The notes under the pieces are model-generated. The model was not told the origin of the DNA and searched no databases. It saw only the letters and a program-made list of their open reading frames with translations. A stretch of DNA of 27,219 bases, taken from NCBI GenBank assembly GCA_030267965.1, contig BRYA01000817.1, positions 1 to 27,219 on the forward strand, written 5' to 3'. This stretch comes from Triparma columacea (lineage: Eukaryota; Sar; Bolidophyceae; Parmales; Triparmaceae). The position numbers and the translations under genes were made by a program. Below are positions 18,874 to 27,219 of the stretch, piece after piece (the first letter of the stretch is position 1; the number at the start of each line of letters is the position of its first letter).

Positions 18874-20167
18874 ATGGATGGTAATGGCGTGTCGTTTGAC
18901 TCTGCTGCAAAGGATGGTGACAACAAGGGCGTGTCGTTTGCTCCTGCTGCAAAGGATGGTCCTGAAAAGCAGGCCCAGGACATCGTGAAGAAGACGAAGC
19001 ATGAGACAGCTTCTCCTTCCTTCTACCGCCCGACACCGAGCCGTGAGCGAGCAGCTCGCTCTGTTTACGTGTCTCGTCCCTCGGTGCTGGGTTTTGGACT
19101 TAACAGGCTTGAGGTGAGATGAAAAGTGAGGGGGCGTGTGTTTAGTAGCCGGGCTGATGAAGATGATAAATGCAGACTAATCTCTATTGCTTTGCTCGAC
19201 ACTGCAGCAACGCATCCCTGAGGAGATGTCCCACCCTGTCCTCTTGAACATCTACGAACTCAGTCCGTGCTGTGTATGCTGTGTTCAGTGCCCTTGCTCG
19301 CCCGGCATTTTATGCGGAAAGCTGACGTGTATGGGCCTCTTCCACTGCGGTATCGAATTCCCCGGTGAAAGAGAATACACGTACAATGGCAGATTCGGCC
19401 TCTTCCTTAACAGGAAGCCCAGAGGTGAGACGAGAAGAAGAGTTGTGAGTGAAGTGACTGTTCGAGCAACACTCCACACGGCGGAAAAACTATACTATTG
19501 CTTCACGTAGTGGAGCAACACTCCACACTGACTGTTCACTCACCGTCATACATACACACGCGCGCCTGCTCGTACCTTGCAGAGGCTGTTCACACCTACC
19601 ACTCCCCCATGCGCTATGCCTACTCGGTAATCATCGGGGAACATGCTGCCACGGAAGAAGAGCTAATGCCCATGATCGTCGATCTCCACGAGAGAGGCTA
19701 CAAGCTTGGGCAGTACAACTTCATCAAGCGGAACTGCAACCACTTCTGCGAGGACCTGTGCAGACTCCTCGGCCTGCCCCCCCCCCCGCGCTACCTCAAC
19801 AGATTCGCAAGGTTCGGAGCGAGATTCTTGTATTGCAGGAGGTGAGCGTAACGGAGTGGCCAACGACTTGCTTGACAATCAAAGCCCCCCCTATACACAC
19901 CCTCTTCTCAACTCCCCCCGTATGCACCCCCCCTTCTCAACCCCCCACCGCAGAAACCTCGTGGGTTCATGGGAGGAAACGGAAGAAGAAAGAAATGCCG
20001 AAAAGGCTGAGGCATTCGACCGCATAGCCAGTGGCAAAGAAGACAAGGTCGCCGCACAAAGGAATGTATTGAAAGACTCCCGATACCTCACCAAGGACGA
20101 GCTTGCCAGCATCGGTTGGGACGACGAGGAGGATAATGAAAATGAGGAAGAGGAAGAGAAGGAGTAA
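18874..20167 (+). CDS. PPPDE/DeSI-type thiol peptidase (deSUMOylase/deubiquitinase family), 4 exons
   Basis: Exons are 18874-19113, 19208-19424, 19583-19841 and 19954-20167, giving 309 aa with consistent phases. The PPPDE fold begins at HPVLLNIYEL (about 89-98). GLFHCGIEF supplies the catalytic His126 and YNFIKRNCNHFCEDLC the nucleophile Cys204, followed by LPPPPRYLNRFARFG as in DeSI-2-type proteins. These enzymes remove SUMO or ubiquitin in cytosol or nucleus. Oddities are nine Cys packed into residues 101-127 between strand 1 and the catalytic His, a 42-bp imperfect repeat in exon 1 (GVSF-AAKDG twice), and an acidic EEEEEKE tail encoded by exon 4. A TGA follows at once if the GTGAGC donor at 19842 is not used, giving a 238-residue form without the tail. 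Family assignment is strong; SUMO versus ubiquitin specificity is not deducible. Confidence 0.87.
18886..18969 (+). repeat. Two 42-bp imperfect direct repeats in exon 1 of the PPPDE gene
   Basis: GGCGTGTCGTTTG starts at 18886 and again at 18928. Each copy continues with CTGCTGCAAAGGATGGT, encoding GVSFxxAAKDG twice in the probably disordered N-terminus. Confidence 0.85.
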
Positions 20168-20227
20168 GGGGGGGGGAGATACTGTCACCGTTTCACAGGC
20201 GATCAAATAGTGTCTGACTGGAGTCGT

Positions 20228-20401
20228 ATGGTAATAATGAACTTAGGCGAATTGAAAAAATTTAATCTTCCACAATTACACAAACACCCTCTGCTCTCCT
20301 ACTTTTGGTTCGGATTTGGGTTCTCATTGATTTTACTTACACTGAGAAACACCAATCGTAAAATTGGTGAGTTGAAGTGCAATATAGAGGTATATACTTG
20401 A
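20228..20401 (+). CDS. Possible small one-TM protein
   Basis: An ATG-initiated frame of 57 codons lies between the PPPDE gene and the telomeric gene. It encodes a hydrophilic start (MVIMNLGELKKFNLPQLHKH), one hydrophobic segment (LLSYFWFGFGFSLILLTL) and a polar tail. I do not recognise it. A good GTGAGT donor inside it (about 20367) could mean it is a first exon. It may also be chance. Confidence 0.3.
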   Translation: MVIMNLGELKKFNLPQLHKHPLLSYFWFGFGFSLILLTLRNTNRKIGELKCNIEVYT

Positions 20402-20452
20402 GTATTTATGAGGGTGCACATAAGCGTAAACAATCTCTGAGATGCTTGCCAG

Positions 20453-20474
20453 GCCCCGACCGAGGAGTCGGGGC
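20453..20474. other. GC-rich 8-bp-stem hairpin
   Basis: GCCCCGAC and GTCGGGGC are perfect inverted repeats flanking the six-base loop CGAGGA. They are followed by AGGCCCTTTATTT on the plus strand. It stands out in an otherwise AT-leaning spacer. It could be the 3' hairpin of a small RNA or a protein-binding palindrome; no known RNA family was recognised. Confidence 0.6.
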
Positions 20475-20773
20475 GAGGCCCTTTATTTGAAAGCAGGACG
20501 TTCTTGTAGTGAATTTTGAAGACCTAAGTTGTTGCTCTCGGAGTAGAGCGTGCGTTTAGGTGTTGTGGATTTTGACGTGTTACTTATTTGAGCGTATTTG
20601 GGCATCCCAAGGCAGTTGTTCGGGCGGTTAAGACAGGGGGTCAAGCTGACAAGTCTTGGAACTGGGGACAAAATCGCAGGAGATGCCCAACTAACCCAAT
20701 ATATACACCGTCCTGCCCCTCCCCTTGCCCTTACGCACCGTTTTATGGAAAGAAAATCCATTTGGGTGTCAAA

Positions 20774-23700
20774 ATGAGCACTAAAGACAGCCCCCAGCAG
20801 GAGGACAAGCACATTGTAGCTAGCATCGTCGAGAATGGCCTCCAGGACCATGAAAAAACCATCGACATCGCCAGCGGGGTGAGCGAGGGGATATTTGGTG
20901 CTCCTGAAGATGTTATTGACTCTATCGACGACAATAATATGGAGAACGGACGGGTTTTTCGCGTCGACGATCCTCCTGACAGCCTTGGTGGCAACGAAAA
21001 TTCGATGGAGGAAGAGGAAAAAGCCGAGGGAAACAAAGCGTCCCTCATAGGCATCGGCGGAGCCACCCAGACTGATGAGGAGATTGACAGGGCTGTTGGG
21101 TGCGCGACTCCCAGCCACACGCCAGTCGGCTTTGCGACTGACAGCCTCGCCACTGCCGCTCAGTCCATAACATTAGATCCTGACAACACCGTAAGGAACA
21201 AAGACCCCCCACAGCCCCTCTCCAGCCCCCATCACGCCCCTTCCGCTATACAAGGACCAGTTGATATTGATTACACAGGTCTTGGACCCGAGCAAGGCAA
21301 ACTTGTGAAGCTTCTTGAGGAGAGAGGAGCCGTTGAAGGCCTCATTGACACTTCCACTGGCGACGACGTGAAAGTTTTAGGGCTCGCTGGTGTCTTCCAC
21401 GACGAGCGCGACAAGATCATTGACTTTCTCCTCACCGATTGTGAGCAGGGCAAGTTCCGAAGGAAGACCCTCGATGAGTATGATGAAGAGGGAGGAATCA
21501 TTCATAGACTCGTCCATTGGCAGCACTACGGCAGGGGAAATAAGTTCGTCGAATTTCTCCTTGACATCAGCGTCGTCGCTCCTGACGAATCGACGAGCAT
21601 TATGGAGTTGGCACCCCTTGATGAGGATGACCTTTCTGATGAGGCAACTGCCATGCTTGTCGAAATTCTAGCGTCAATAAAGACCAAGACTGTCAAACGA
21701 GGTGTCATTAAGGGCGAGCTCAGCTTCACAGATTTCGAGTTTGGACAAACTGCAGTCACCATGGCGGGAACTCTTAAGGCAGAGGAGAGAGCAACAGAGA
21801 TGAAACCACAAGTTAATGTTCGCACAGTCAAAAGATTAAAATCTGCTATGTCAAACGTTGGAAGGATAGAAAGCAGCATCAGCAGTGTCAAGAAAGGAGC
21901 TCACAAGGATGTATTTGTTTCATGGAAGGGAATTCTAGAGGAAGTCATGAAGCAGTTCAGACAGCCTGCTGTCATTGATGAGAGGAGGAAAAGACACTTT
22001 GTAGAGGAGGTCATGCCGAGAGCACCGCACCTGACAACAGAGGAGGAGGCAATGTTGGAGAGGGTTGGGAGGCTAGAGAAGGAACTTCACACAAAAGGGA
22101 AGAGAATCAAGGGGACACTGAAGGAGGGAGTCGACAAGTTCCTGTGGAGAGAGGGGGACAATGTGTGGGGAGGATTTGGAGTTACTGTCGACAAGGGGGT
22201 ACGGAGGTTGCTAGCTGAGCTCAGTTTAGGCAACACTTACACTTATGCAAGGCAGCATCTGAAGGAGAATGGCAATTTGCCTTGGGTTAATAGAAACAAT
22301 GTCAATGGAACTAGAAGTCACCATCAACACCATGGAGTTCACTTGCCTGGTCCAGCTAAAGACCGTCTCTTTGAAACCTGGTTCTCTTGGATGGAAATCA
22401 AGTCGAGCAGTGGCAGGGCAGCCTACTTGTTGGGGTTTGTGCCACTGACAGAGTACCCTGGAGAAGGTTTCAAGGACCTCAGCAAGAAGGGATTTGAGCT
22501 GGCTGAGGCTACAGGAGCCTACTTCTTCTATGAGATCGCTCCAAATGTCTGTAGGGTGACACGCATTCAGACCGTCAATCTGCATTTTACAGGCCTGCTT
22601 CAAAATGCAGTGATAGACAAAGCAATTGACTACCTTGCAAAGAGTCAGCTTGTTGAGGCCAACAGGTTGCAGGAGAAGTTTAGGAGAAACGGGAAGAAGG
22701 TTGATGCTGAGGTCAGGGGGGCCTTGGTGGAGAGGATGAAGGAGGGTGTTGAGTTGGATGAGGACCAGAAGAAGGTGTTTGGAGAGTTGGAGAAGCTCTT
22801 TGGTGGGGAGGATGAAGAAGGGTGGGGGCCTCTTGAGTCACCTTATGAGGGAGTGAAGATGGAGATGAAGTTCAAACAGCAAATGGAAGGACAAAGGAGC
22901 ATTGCACTAGGAAAGGCTAGCGGAATGGCAGACTGCACAGCAGAGGAGGCAGCTGCTTGGTTCTTTGAGTACTGCAGCAGGGAAAGAATCACCAAGGGGC
23001 TTGAAACAGGAGAGCTTGCTCGTCTAGAGATCAGGGAAGGGACTGAGAGGACCAACGAGAAGAAATTTGCAACAGTGAAGAAATTTCCCTTTCCAATTAC
23101 TAACAGAGAATTTGTGCAGACGATAATTTGGAAAAGAAATAGTACTGACTTTGTGAATGTGGCTGTGTGGTCAATTGACAAGAAAGTTGATTATGGAGGG
23201 ATAGGAAAGCTAGTAAGAGGCACAGCAAAGGCAATATTCACAATCACCAACACCCAGAAAATCAACGGCTTTCCACAATGCAAGATTGTGCTAATGCAAT
23301 ATGTTGACGCTGGAGGATATCTACCTGCAAAGTTGATGGAAAAACAAACACCAAAAGTATTGAGGGTTTTGAAAAGTGCAATTGAAAGCTTCGAAAAAGA
23401 CGTAGAGGTCGATAAAGCTGTACTGGCATCTCTTGCCAACATCATCAAGAACGAGCCTCAAGATTACACAAAGGAGGAAGAGGCCGTAATGAGGGACGGC
23501 AAGGAGTTCTACACAAAGTGCAATGCAGGCAAGAAATTCAAGGATGTGAAGACCCGAGACCAACGGGTCAAGTTGAAAACTGGGCACCTTGATGGTGAAG
23601 GCCTGGTGGTTGGCGTGTGCGAGACTGTCGTAGATGCTTCACTTGCAGAGTGTGTGGCATATGAGTTTATTAAGGATTCAAGGCAGAGGCAGGCCAAACT

Positions 23701-26389
23701 TGGGAAGAAGTACAAAACGATCGAAACAAAGAAATTGAATGGCCACTCACAGCTTTATTTAAACAGGAGGAGTCTTGGAGTAAAAGGGCTCTCTGATAGG
23801 GAGTGGAGAAGCTTTATTTGCTGGAAAAAGGAGGAAGAAGACAAAGTCTGTTGGACCGTGTACAAGGACACCAACTTGCTTGATGAAAAATTCCCATTGA
23901 GCTCTCAAACTGTGCTTGCAACAGTCAGAACTACCTGGATGTTTGAAGTACTCACAACCATTGGTGGCGTTCCCCAGACTAAAGTCACATTTGCTTCGAA
24001 GGTGGACATCAAGGGTTCTGTGCCAAGCTTTGTCATGAATCGCTTGTCAACCGGGTATGCAAGCAACATGATTGAATTGCGGAAGAAGTTTGATAAGAGT
24101 GAAGAGATTGATGCCTTCAAGAGACAGCAGATCATTGCAAAGTTTGAGGAGATTGCAATCGAGGGGGCACCAAGGATTGAAAGTCACTTCGACGAGATTG
24201 ACGGAGCTCAAGAGATCAGTAGTGGCTTGACTGGACAGACAATGATAAAGGCAGAGAAGGGAATAGGATGGGGAAAGACTTCAATAACTGTGAGAGCATC
24301 CCACAAGGAAGTTGCAGCATTCTTCTGGGGCCTTAAAAGTGGAGTTCACTCTCAGCTTGTGGTTCACAGAGTTAACAACAAATCATTTGTAATCACAGTT
24401 GAACAGGAAGGGCATCTCACAGCTGTAAGGTTCTCAGAGGCTGGCCAGATGAAGACAGACGTTGAAATGATGACTAGGCATAAGGGTTTAGGAAAAACTG
24501 CCAACAAACAGAGTGTAATTAAGCACCTGGGCATAGTAACTGATGCTGCTTACTACTTTGATAATCTGCTGAAGAGCAATGAAGCAGAGGAGAAGGATGG
24601 GAGGAGGTTTGGAGAGCAGCTGATGGAGAGAGTGAAGAAAAGGAAAATTAGGGACAGTAAAGTAGAGGTCGTGAGGGACTATATTGCTACCAATAGGACA
24701 CTGAGAGAGATTACAGAGCAGCATGATTTCATGAGAACTATGCTGTATGCTGTGGTTATGAACAAATTTAAAAGGAGAGCAACAAATGAGGGAGAAGATA
24801 AGAGTGAGGAGGAAGCCAGGGGTTGGGAGATTGGAAGTGCAATGACAGCAGTCATGTTGACTACTTTGACTGCTGCTCATGCTGTAGATGAGTGGGCCCA
24901 TCAATTCACTGAAGTGCAAAAAGTAATGAATGAACAAGAGTGGTTAAGGCCCATGCTTGAGGAGATTGTTATGAAACTATTTATGAAGTCAAAATTAGGC
25001 TTGAAGGCAAGGGTAACTGTTGGTGCCGTCACAAGCATGCTTGATTTGGTGACCGATGTGTATGTGACAAACATGTTTTGGAGAGATAAGAAGTATGGGT
25101 ACTTTAAGGCTTCTTTGGCAAGTTTGGTAGTGTCAATCGGGATTCAAATGATGTTTGTTTGGGGTCAAAACAGAAATTTGGGGATGAAGAGGGTGCTTAG
25201 AGAATGGTTTCCTATTTTGATTGGATTTAAACCGGCTGTTGATGCTTACAGGGTTGCAACAGGAGAAAAACAAAAGGCTGGACAAGTAATAGATGCACTG
25301 ACAGAGTTGTCTTTGATGAAAGTGATTGAGATGTTTGCTGAAGCCATACCTGGAGTGATTATCCAACTTATGGCGATTGCAACAAACAAAGGAAAGACTT
25401 CAAGGGCAGCATGGCTATCACTTTCAATTTCAGCATTGGCAACAGGCTTTGCATCAGCAAGTATCAGTTATGACTGGGACACTGACCCAGTGAAGAGAGA
25501 GCAAGTGCCTGACTTTTATGGTTATGTGCCTGCAAATCCCACAAAGAGATCTATTATATTTGGTTCAATGATGTTCTTTAGTGCAGGCATGCTTGTGATA
25601 AGGTGCATGACAATAGTTGTGTTAGGGCTACTTGGTGGTAGATGGGTCTTTCTCTATTTTGGGGCTGATCTTGGATTATACTTGTTGGTGAAGATCTTTA
25701 GAGGCGATTTTTGGTATTGGCCACGAGGTGCAGAAGTAGTATTTAGTATTATAGCTAGAACGTTGGTAAAAGTTGTAACAGACTTTACATCAATTGTGCA
25801 GTTTAGACATCCTAATGAGGTTGGAGGGATGTATTGGATGTTTGGATTTGTGTTGACAATGGGAAGTCTTCCAATAGCTATAATTCTAGCTGAAAGGGGA
25901 GGTGTTGCGGAAGAGGGGCTTAAATTGGCATGGAAAGTAGTTGGAACAATTATACCATGTACAGTCTTGATATTTGCTGTCTTTTTCTTCAACATTGAGA
26001 AAACATTTTGGGGCACCTTTTACAGCTGGCAAAGGGGTAAGGACTTGACAGTAAAGAATTTCAGAGAAAGTTCAGATGCTATAAAAGCAATGCTAACATT
26101 CCAAAGGTCAAAACATCATTGGAGGTCAATTGAAGAGGAAGTGAAAGTTTGGGTAGAAACTAACTGGGAGAGATGGGAAGAGGAACAGCCAGATTGGTTT
26201 GACGATGCAATGAAAACTAGAGTGCCAGTTATCTACATCCCAGGAGCAGGAGATGCTAGAAGGAGAGAGAGTGTTAGGAGAGCAAGTGTTGATGCTGAAG
26301 CTGAGGGTGGTGTAGCAGGTACTTTGAGAGCAAGTATTAGGAGAGCAAGTGTTGAAGGCGCTGATGGTGGAGATATCATAGGGATGTGA
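20774..26389 (+). CDS. Giant START-like repeat protein with C-terminal XK-like polytopic membrane region
   Basis: This intronless gene encodes 1,871 aa. ATG 20774 is the first Met; the frame is open upstream only without ATG. Residues 1-165 are acidic and disordered. A helical domain follows (LGPEQGKLVKLLEERG, about 172). At least three START/Bet v1-like units follow, whose C-terminal helices lie near residues 607, 849 and 1082, with a possible fourth near 1242. Each is preceded by a linker helix of the type TKEEEAVMRDGKEF. START folds bind lipids. From about 1410 there are eight or more TM segments, with VTSMLDLVTDVYV and VIEMFAEAIPGVIIQLMAIA recalling the XK/Xkr scramblase family, and HPNEVGGMYWMFGFVLTMG near 1679. 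The tail has three RRxS sites, likely kinase targets. I recall similar proteins from stramenopile algae, without known function. A lipid-transfer or scrambling role is inference. Confidence 0.85.
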   Translation: MSTKDSPQQEDKHIVASIVENGLQDHEKTIDIASGVSEGIFGAPEDVIDSIDDNNMENGRVFRVDDPPDSLGGNENSMEEEEKAEGNKASLIGIGGATQTDEEIDRAVGCATPSHTPVGFATDSLATAAQSITLDPDNTVRNKDPPQPLSSPHHAPSAIQGPVDIDYTGLGPEQGKLVKLLEERGAVEGLIDTSTGDDVKVLGLAGVFHDERDKIIDFLLTDCEQGKFRRKTLDEYDEEGGIIHRLVHWQHYGRGNKFVEFLLDISVVAPDESTSIMELAPLDEDDLSDEATAMLVEILASIKTKTVKRGVIKGELSFTDFEFGQTAVTMAGTLKAEERATEMKPQVNVRTVKRLKSAMSNVGRIESSISSVKKGAHKDVFVSWKGILEEVMKQFRQPAVIDERRKRHFVEEVMPRAPHLTTEEEAMLERVGRLEKELHTKGKRIKGTLKEGVDKFLWREGDNVWGGFGVTVDKGVRRLLAELSLGNTYTYARQHLKENGNLPWVNRNNVNGTRSHHQHHGVHLPGPAKDRLFETWFSWMEIKSSSGRAAYLLGFVPLTEYPGEGFKDLSKKGFELAEATGAYFFYEIAPNVCRVTRIQTVNLHFTGLLQNAVIDKAIDYLAKSQLVEANRLQEKFRRNGKKVDAEVRGALVERMKEGVELDEDQKKVFGELEKLFGGEDEEGWGPLESPYEGVKMEMKFKQQMEGQRSIALGKASGMADCTAEEAAAWFFEYCSRERITKGLETGELARLEIREGTERTNEKKFATVKKFPFPITNREFVQTIIWKRNSTDFVNVAVWSIDKKVDYGGIGKLVRGTAKAIFTITNTQKINGFPQCKIVLMQYVDAGGYLPAKLMEKQTPKVLRVLKSAIESFEKDVEVDKAVLASLANIIKNEPQDYTKEEEAVMRDGKEFYTKCNAGKKFKDVKTRDQRVKLKTGHLDGEGLVVGVCETVVDASLAECVAYEFIKDSRQRQAKLGKKYKTIETKKLNGHSQLYLNRRSLGVKGLSDREWRSFICWKKEEEDKVCWTVYKDTNLLDEKFPLSSQTVLATVRTTWMFEVLTTIGGVPQTKVTFASKVDIKGSVPSFVMNRLSTGYASNMIELRKKFDKSEEIDAFKRQQIIAKFEEIAIEGAPRIESHFDEIDGAQEISSGLTGQTMIKAEKGIGWGKTSITVRASHKEVAAFFWGLKSGVHSQLVVHRVNNKSFVITVEQEGHLTAVRFSEAGQMKTDVEMMTRHKGLGKTANKQSVIKHLGIVTDAAYYFDNLLKSNEAEEKDGRRFGEQLMERVKKRKIRDSKVEVVRDYIATNRTLREITEQHDFMRTMLYAVVMNKFKRRATNEGEDKSEEEARGWEIGSAMTAVMLTTLTAAHAVDEWAHQFTEVQKVMNEQEWLRPMLEEIVMKLFMKSKLGLKARVTVGAVTSMLDLVTDVYVTNMFWRDKKYGYFKASLASLVVSIGIQMMFVWGQNRNLGMKRVLREWFPILIGFKPAVDAYRVATGEKQKAGQVIDALTELSLMKVIEMFAEAIPGVIIQLMAIATNKGKTSRAAWLSLSISALATGFASASISYDWDTDPVKREQVPDFYGYVPANPTKRSIIFGSMMFFSAGMLVIRCMTIVVLGLLGGRWVFLYFGADLGLYLLVKIFRGDFWYWPRGAEVVFSIIARTLVKVVTDFTSIVQFRHPNEVGGMYWMFGFVLTMGSLPIAIILAERGGVAEEGLKLAWKVVGTIIPCTVLIFAVFFFNIEKTFWGTFYSWQRGKDLTVKNFRESSDAIKAMLTFQRSKHHWRSIEEEVKVWVETNWERWEEEQPDWFDDAMKTRVPVIYIPGAGDARRRESVRRASVDAEAEGGVAGTLRASIRRASVEGADGGDIIGM
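26264..26376 (+). repeat. Internal RRxSV repeats at the C-terminus of the giant protein
   Basis: AGGAGAGCAAGTGTTG and close variants occur at about 26276, 26336 and, degenerate, at 26262. They encode RRESV, RRASV and RRASV within an acidic/Gly context. The arrangement suggests a short duplicated phosphorylation module. Confidence 0.7.
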
Positions 26390-27150
26390 GGTGGGAAGAC
26401 AAAAGTTAGCAGTGTTGTGCCCAAAGATGAGAATGGGGCATGACTAATAAGGCAGCAACATTTGTAGGGAAATTTGATTTGATTTGGTATAGTTATGATT
26501 ATTGTGTGTGTGTTTTTAGGTGTTTGTTAAGTATGTGGGAGTGTTATAGTGTTTTGTGAGTATTTGAGAAGTGGAGTTGATGTGTTGTAGGAGTGTTAAA
26601 GTTGCTTGTGAGTATTGTGGAAGTGGAGAAGAAAGAAAAGTGAGTGTTAAAGTAATTTGTGGGTATTGAGGATGTGTAATAGATTTGCACGAGGTTTTGG
26701 AGAGTTGTGGCAGTGTTATAGTGATTTGTGAGTATAATGGAAGTGTAGTGGATGTGTATGGGGATGAATTAAAGGAAGGAGAGTGTGGTTGTAGAAAGGA
26801 GTTATGGGTTGAGAGAAGAAGAGAAGAGGGTATAAGGTGAAATAATGTGTGTAAGTGTAGAAGATGTGTATGAAGATGAATTGGGAGGGTGAGTGTAGTT
26901 TTTGAGAGAAGTGAGAGGATTTAAGGGTTGAGGGTAGAAGAGAGGAAGGTGTAAGGTGGAATGATGTGTGTTAGTGTAGTAGATGTGTATGTAGATGAAT
27001 TAAATGAGGGTGAGTGTAGTTTTAGAGAGAAGTGAGAGAAGTTAAGGAAAGAGAGTAGAAGAGAGGAGGGTATAAGGTGGAATGATGTGTATAAGTGTAG
27101 AAGATATGTATGAAATGAATTAAAGGAGGTTGAGTGTAGTTGTGAAGAGG
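26390..27150 (+). repeat. Subtelomeric cytosine-poor repeats, two families
   Basis: Family A (26540-26760) repeats AGTGTTAWAGT-N-TTGTGRGTATT at 26540, 26592, 26643 and 26712. Family B is a 112-120-bp unit anchored on GATGAATT at 26763, 26875, 26994 and 27114. It contains GGGTATAAGGTGGAATGATG, GTGTAGAAGATGTGTATG and GGTGAGTGTAGTT. The plus strand is almost free of C. No credible coding frame is present. The downstream edge abuts the telomere directly. Confidence 0.85.
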
Positions 27151-27219
27151 AGGGTTAGGGTTAGGGTTAGGGTTAGGGTTAGGGTTAGGGTTAGGGTTAG
27201 GGTTAGGGTTAGGGTTAGG
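27151..27219 (+). repeat. Telomere, (TTAGGG)n
   Basis: About 11.5 perfect TTAGGG units run to the end of the window without interruption. The G-rich strand is 5'->3' toward the end, as expected for the right-hand terminus of a chromosome. Confidence 0.98.

Noticed and set aside
20588..20773. Upstream extension of the giant START/XK gene by 62 codons
   Set aside because: The frame is open but begins without an ATG, and its Pro/Cys/Trp-rich content does not resemble the rest. ATG 20774 is the first Met.

Overview
This window is nuclear DNA from a microbial eukaryote and ends at a chromosome end. The last 69 bases are an uninterrupted (TTAGGG)n telomere, with the G-rich strand running outward to the right. 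The genes carry short GT-AG introns (about 60-250 bp), and intergenic gaps are small. The protein families fit a stramenopile alga: a beta-helix/ephrin-receptor-like cysteine-rich protein, a plant/alga-type mitochondrial carrier, a MAPEG protein and a giant START/XK-like membrane protein. My best guess is a bolidophyte or diatom relative (Triparma-like). That placement rests on family resemblance, not on a search.

Thirteen protein genes are supported, in the order: beta-helix/cysteine-rich protein (+), CoA-type Nudix hydrolase (+), mitochondrial carrier (-), BRO1-domain protein (+), four-TM protein (-), SAM-domain protein (+), small basic protein (-), Qb-SNARE (+), RS/poly-Ser protein (-), MAPEG protein (+), MFS transporter (-), PPPDE/DeSI peptidase (+), and a 1,871-aa START/XK-like protein (+). 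From the carrier to the peptidase the strand flips at every gene, giving alternating convergent and divergent pairs. Splice sites were assigned by hand from GT/AG signals, reading phase and family continuity. Eight genes are spliced and the others appear intronless.

Non-coding content includes a 191-bp tandem duplication covering the 3' end of the RS-protein gene, a 21-bp minisatellite inside the MAPEG intron, G/C homopolymer runs at splice acceptors, a roughly 0.55-kb AT-rich divergent spacer, a GC-rich hairpin before the last gene, and about 750 bp of cytosine-poor subtelomeric repeats.

Functionally this is mostly ordinary housekeeping: membrane traffic (BRO1, SNARE), mitochondrial and vacuolar transport (carrier, MFS), nucleotide clean-up (Nudix), ubiquitin/SUMO editing (DeSI) and RNA metabolism (RS protein). 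The two end genes are the accessory part. The left one is a modular surface-type protein that looks truncated. The right one is a telomere-adjacent lipid-binding-plus-membrane protein of unknown function, and it is the best candidate for undescribed biology here.
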